A stretch of DNA of 64,000 bases from Bradyrhizobium sp. 138. Lineage in GTDB: Bacteria; Pseudomonadota; Alphaproteobacteria; Rhizobiales; Xanthobacteraceae. The position numbers and the translations under genes are program-made. The stretch spans positions 124,001-188,000 of the forward strand of contig NZ_JADPKT010000020.1 in NCBI RefSeq assembly GCF_023074075.1, given 5' to 3'. The notes under the pieces are model-generated. The model ran no database searches. It saw only the letters and a list, made by a program, of their open reading frames with translations, and was not told the DNA's origin. Positions 63,446 to 64,000 of the stretch are shown one piece after another (position 1 is the stretch's first letter; every line of letters begins with the position of its first letter).

Positions 63446-63631
63446 TCAATGCGGAGAGGGCGGCGGGCCGGGAGGACCGGCGAACATCTGGTAGATCCAG
63501 ACCCCGAGCCCGTAGGTGCCGACTGTTCCGACCGCGAGGACGGGCATCACGACCGCGGTCAGGAATAGGAAGGCGAAAATCTCCATGCGCTTACGGCGCA
63601 CGCGGGAAGGCGTGTCGTCAGGGGCCGACAT
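63446..63631 (-). CDS. napE: NapE small membrane protein
   Basis: NapE is a 61-residue single-span protein of unknown function that heads nap operons in this group. The membrane segment is EIFAFLFLTAVVMPVLAVGTVG, followed by GLGVWIYQMFAGPPGP. It is first in napEDABC; a FixK-type box lies about 100 bases upstream. The short length and position are diagnostic. Confidence 0.92.
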   Translation of the reverse strand: MSAPDDTPSRVRRKRMEIFAFLFLTAVVMPVLAVGTVGTYGLGVWIYQMFAGPPGPPPSPH

Positions 63632-63721
63632 ATCGGTCTCTCTGATAATGGTGCGGGGAATCGAGACGGCATCCGGGCCGTTGCCTTGCGTTACTTTAGA
63701 TCTGTTCGAGCCGCTAACGCG

Positions 63722-63735
63722 TTGATCTGAATCAA
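63722..63735. promoter_or_regulatory. FixK/FNR-type box upstream of napE
   Basis: TTGATCTGAATCAA is TTGAT-N4-ATCAA, the canonical FNR/FixK palindrome. Its centre lies 97 bases from the napE ATG. It fits oxygen- or NO-linked control of napEDABC. Confidence 0.85.
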
Positions 63736-63898
63736 CCAGCCGGGTTTGCAGGAGCCCGTAGTGGGTGCCGGATTCCCGCTTTCATTGCCACGCACGGTCG
63801 AGGGAGCGATCTGCCGCGCGGCGGAATTGCGATTCCGTGGACAGCGCCGCTTCACGCATTAAGATGTTGCTAACAACACTAAGCGGGAGAGCGGCGCC

Positions 63899-64000
63899 AT
63901 GAAGTTCGGCATCTTCTACGAGCTGCAATTGCCGCGGCCCTGGTTGGCCGGCGACGAGCTCGCCCTCTACCAGAACGCGCTCTCGCAGTTGGAGCTCGCC
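63899..64000 (+). CDS. Luciferase-like (LLM) flavin-dependent oxidoreductase, N-terminal part
   Basis: This is a partial gene cut by the window edge. Thirty-four residues are seen: KFGIFYELQLPRPW, then LAGDELALYQNALSQLELA. The opening matches the first strand of the LLM monooxygenase superfamily. GGGAG lies upstream of the ATG at 63899. Only the fold class can be stated. Confidence 0.7.
   Translation, partial: MKFGIFYELQLPRPWLAGDELALYQNALSQLELA

Overview
The window is a high-GC alphaproteobacterial chromosome segment. It most likely comes from Bradyrhizobium or a close relative, judging from protein similarity as I remember it, the napEDABC / nirK-nirV / hemN / nnrR-nnrS gene set beside an hmu haem-uptake locus, and several palindromic intergenic repeats typical of that genus. 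No rRNA, tRNA, CRISPR array, integrase or transposase was found. The assignment rests on reading the sequence, without database searches.

Layout. 1-8174: the end of glpD, a polyamine-type ABC module (potG-potH-potI), an unknown membrane protein converging on potI, and a carbohydrate-type ABC operon (binding protein plus two permeases, no ATPase). 8370-11982: a LysR regulator divergent from a PrpF-family isomerase and dctA. 12002-16206: an AsmA-family protein, the 3-oxoacid CoA-transferase pair scoAB and a GNAT acetyltransferase. 16415-24319: a denitrification and NO-response block with nirV, nirK, hemN, a DUF1858 mini-protein, a Crp/Fnr regulator (nnrR-like), nnrS, an AraC regulator and a FixJ-like response regulator. 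24483-26147: a secreted DUF4139 (MuiA-like) protein. 26227-35020: haem uptake, with hmuVUT and hmuP on the minus strand and hmuR, an IsdG-type haem oxygenase, hutX, exbB, exbD and tonB on the plus strand. 35168-39965: a second ATPase-less carbohydrate ABC operon with a phytase-esterase-like secreted protein. 40051-48420: a 2-hydroxyacid dehydrogenase, a chemoreceptor, a Bug/TctC binding protein, two paralogous DMT exporters and small genes including a TetR regulator with an operator. 48842-54837: purA, a proline-rich membrane protein and several small secreted or membrane proteins. 54946-58053: msrB, msrA and a secreted TPR-metacaspase-like protein. 58243-63631: a RecD-like helicase and napEDABC. 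The window ends in the start of a luciferase-like oxidoreductase.

How the parts fit. Nap reduces nitrate to nitrite in the periplasm, NirK reduces nitrite to NO, NnrS helps cells tolerate NO, and HemN makes haem without oxygen. Five intergenic sites with the TTG-N8-CAA pattern of FixK/NnrR/FNR boxes lie before napE, nirK, hemN, the DUF1858 gene and between nnrR and nnrS. Each sits where an activator centred near -41.5 would act, so these genes probably form one low-oxygen/NO regulon. The hmu locus next door supplies external haem and iron, with TonB-ExbBD energising HmuR.

Small-scale structure is also informative. Hairpins lie between binding-protein and permease genes and between nirK and nirV, which suggests graded expression within operons. 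At least eight palindromic repeat elements lie between genes, and one of them encodes the C-terminus of HmuV.
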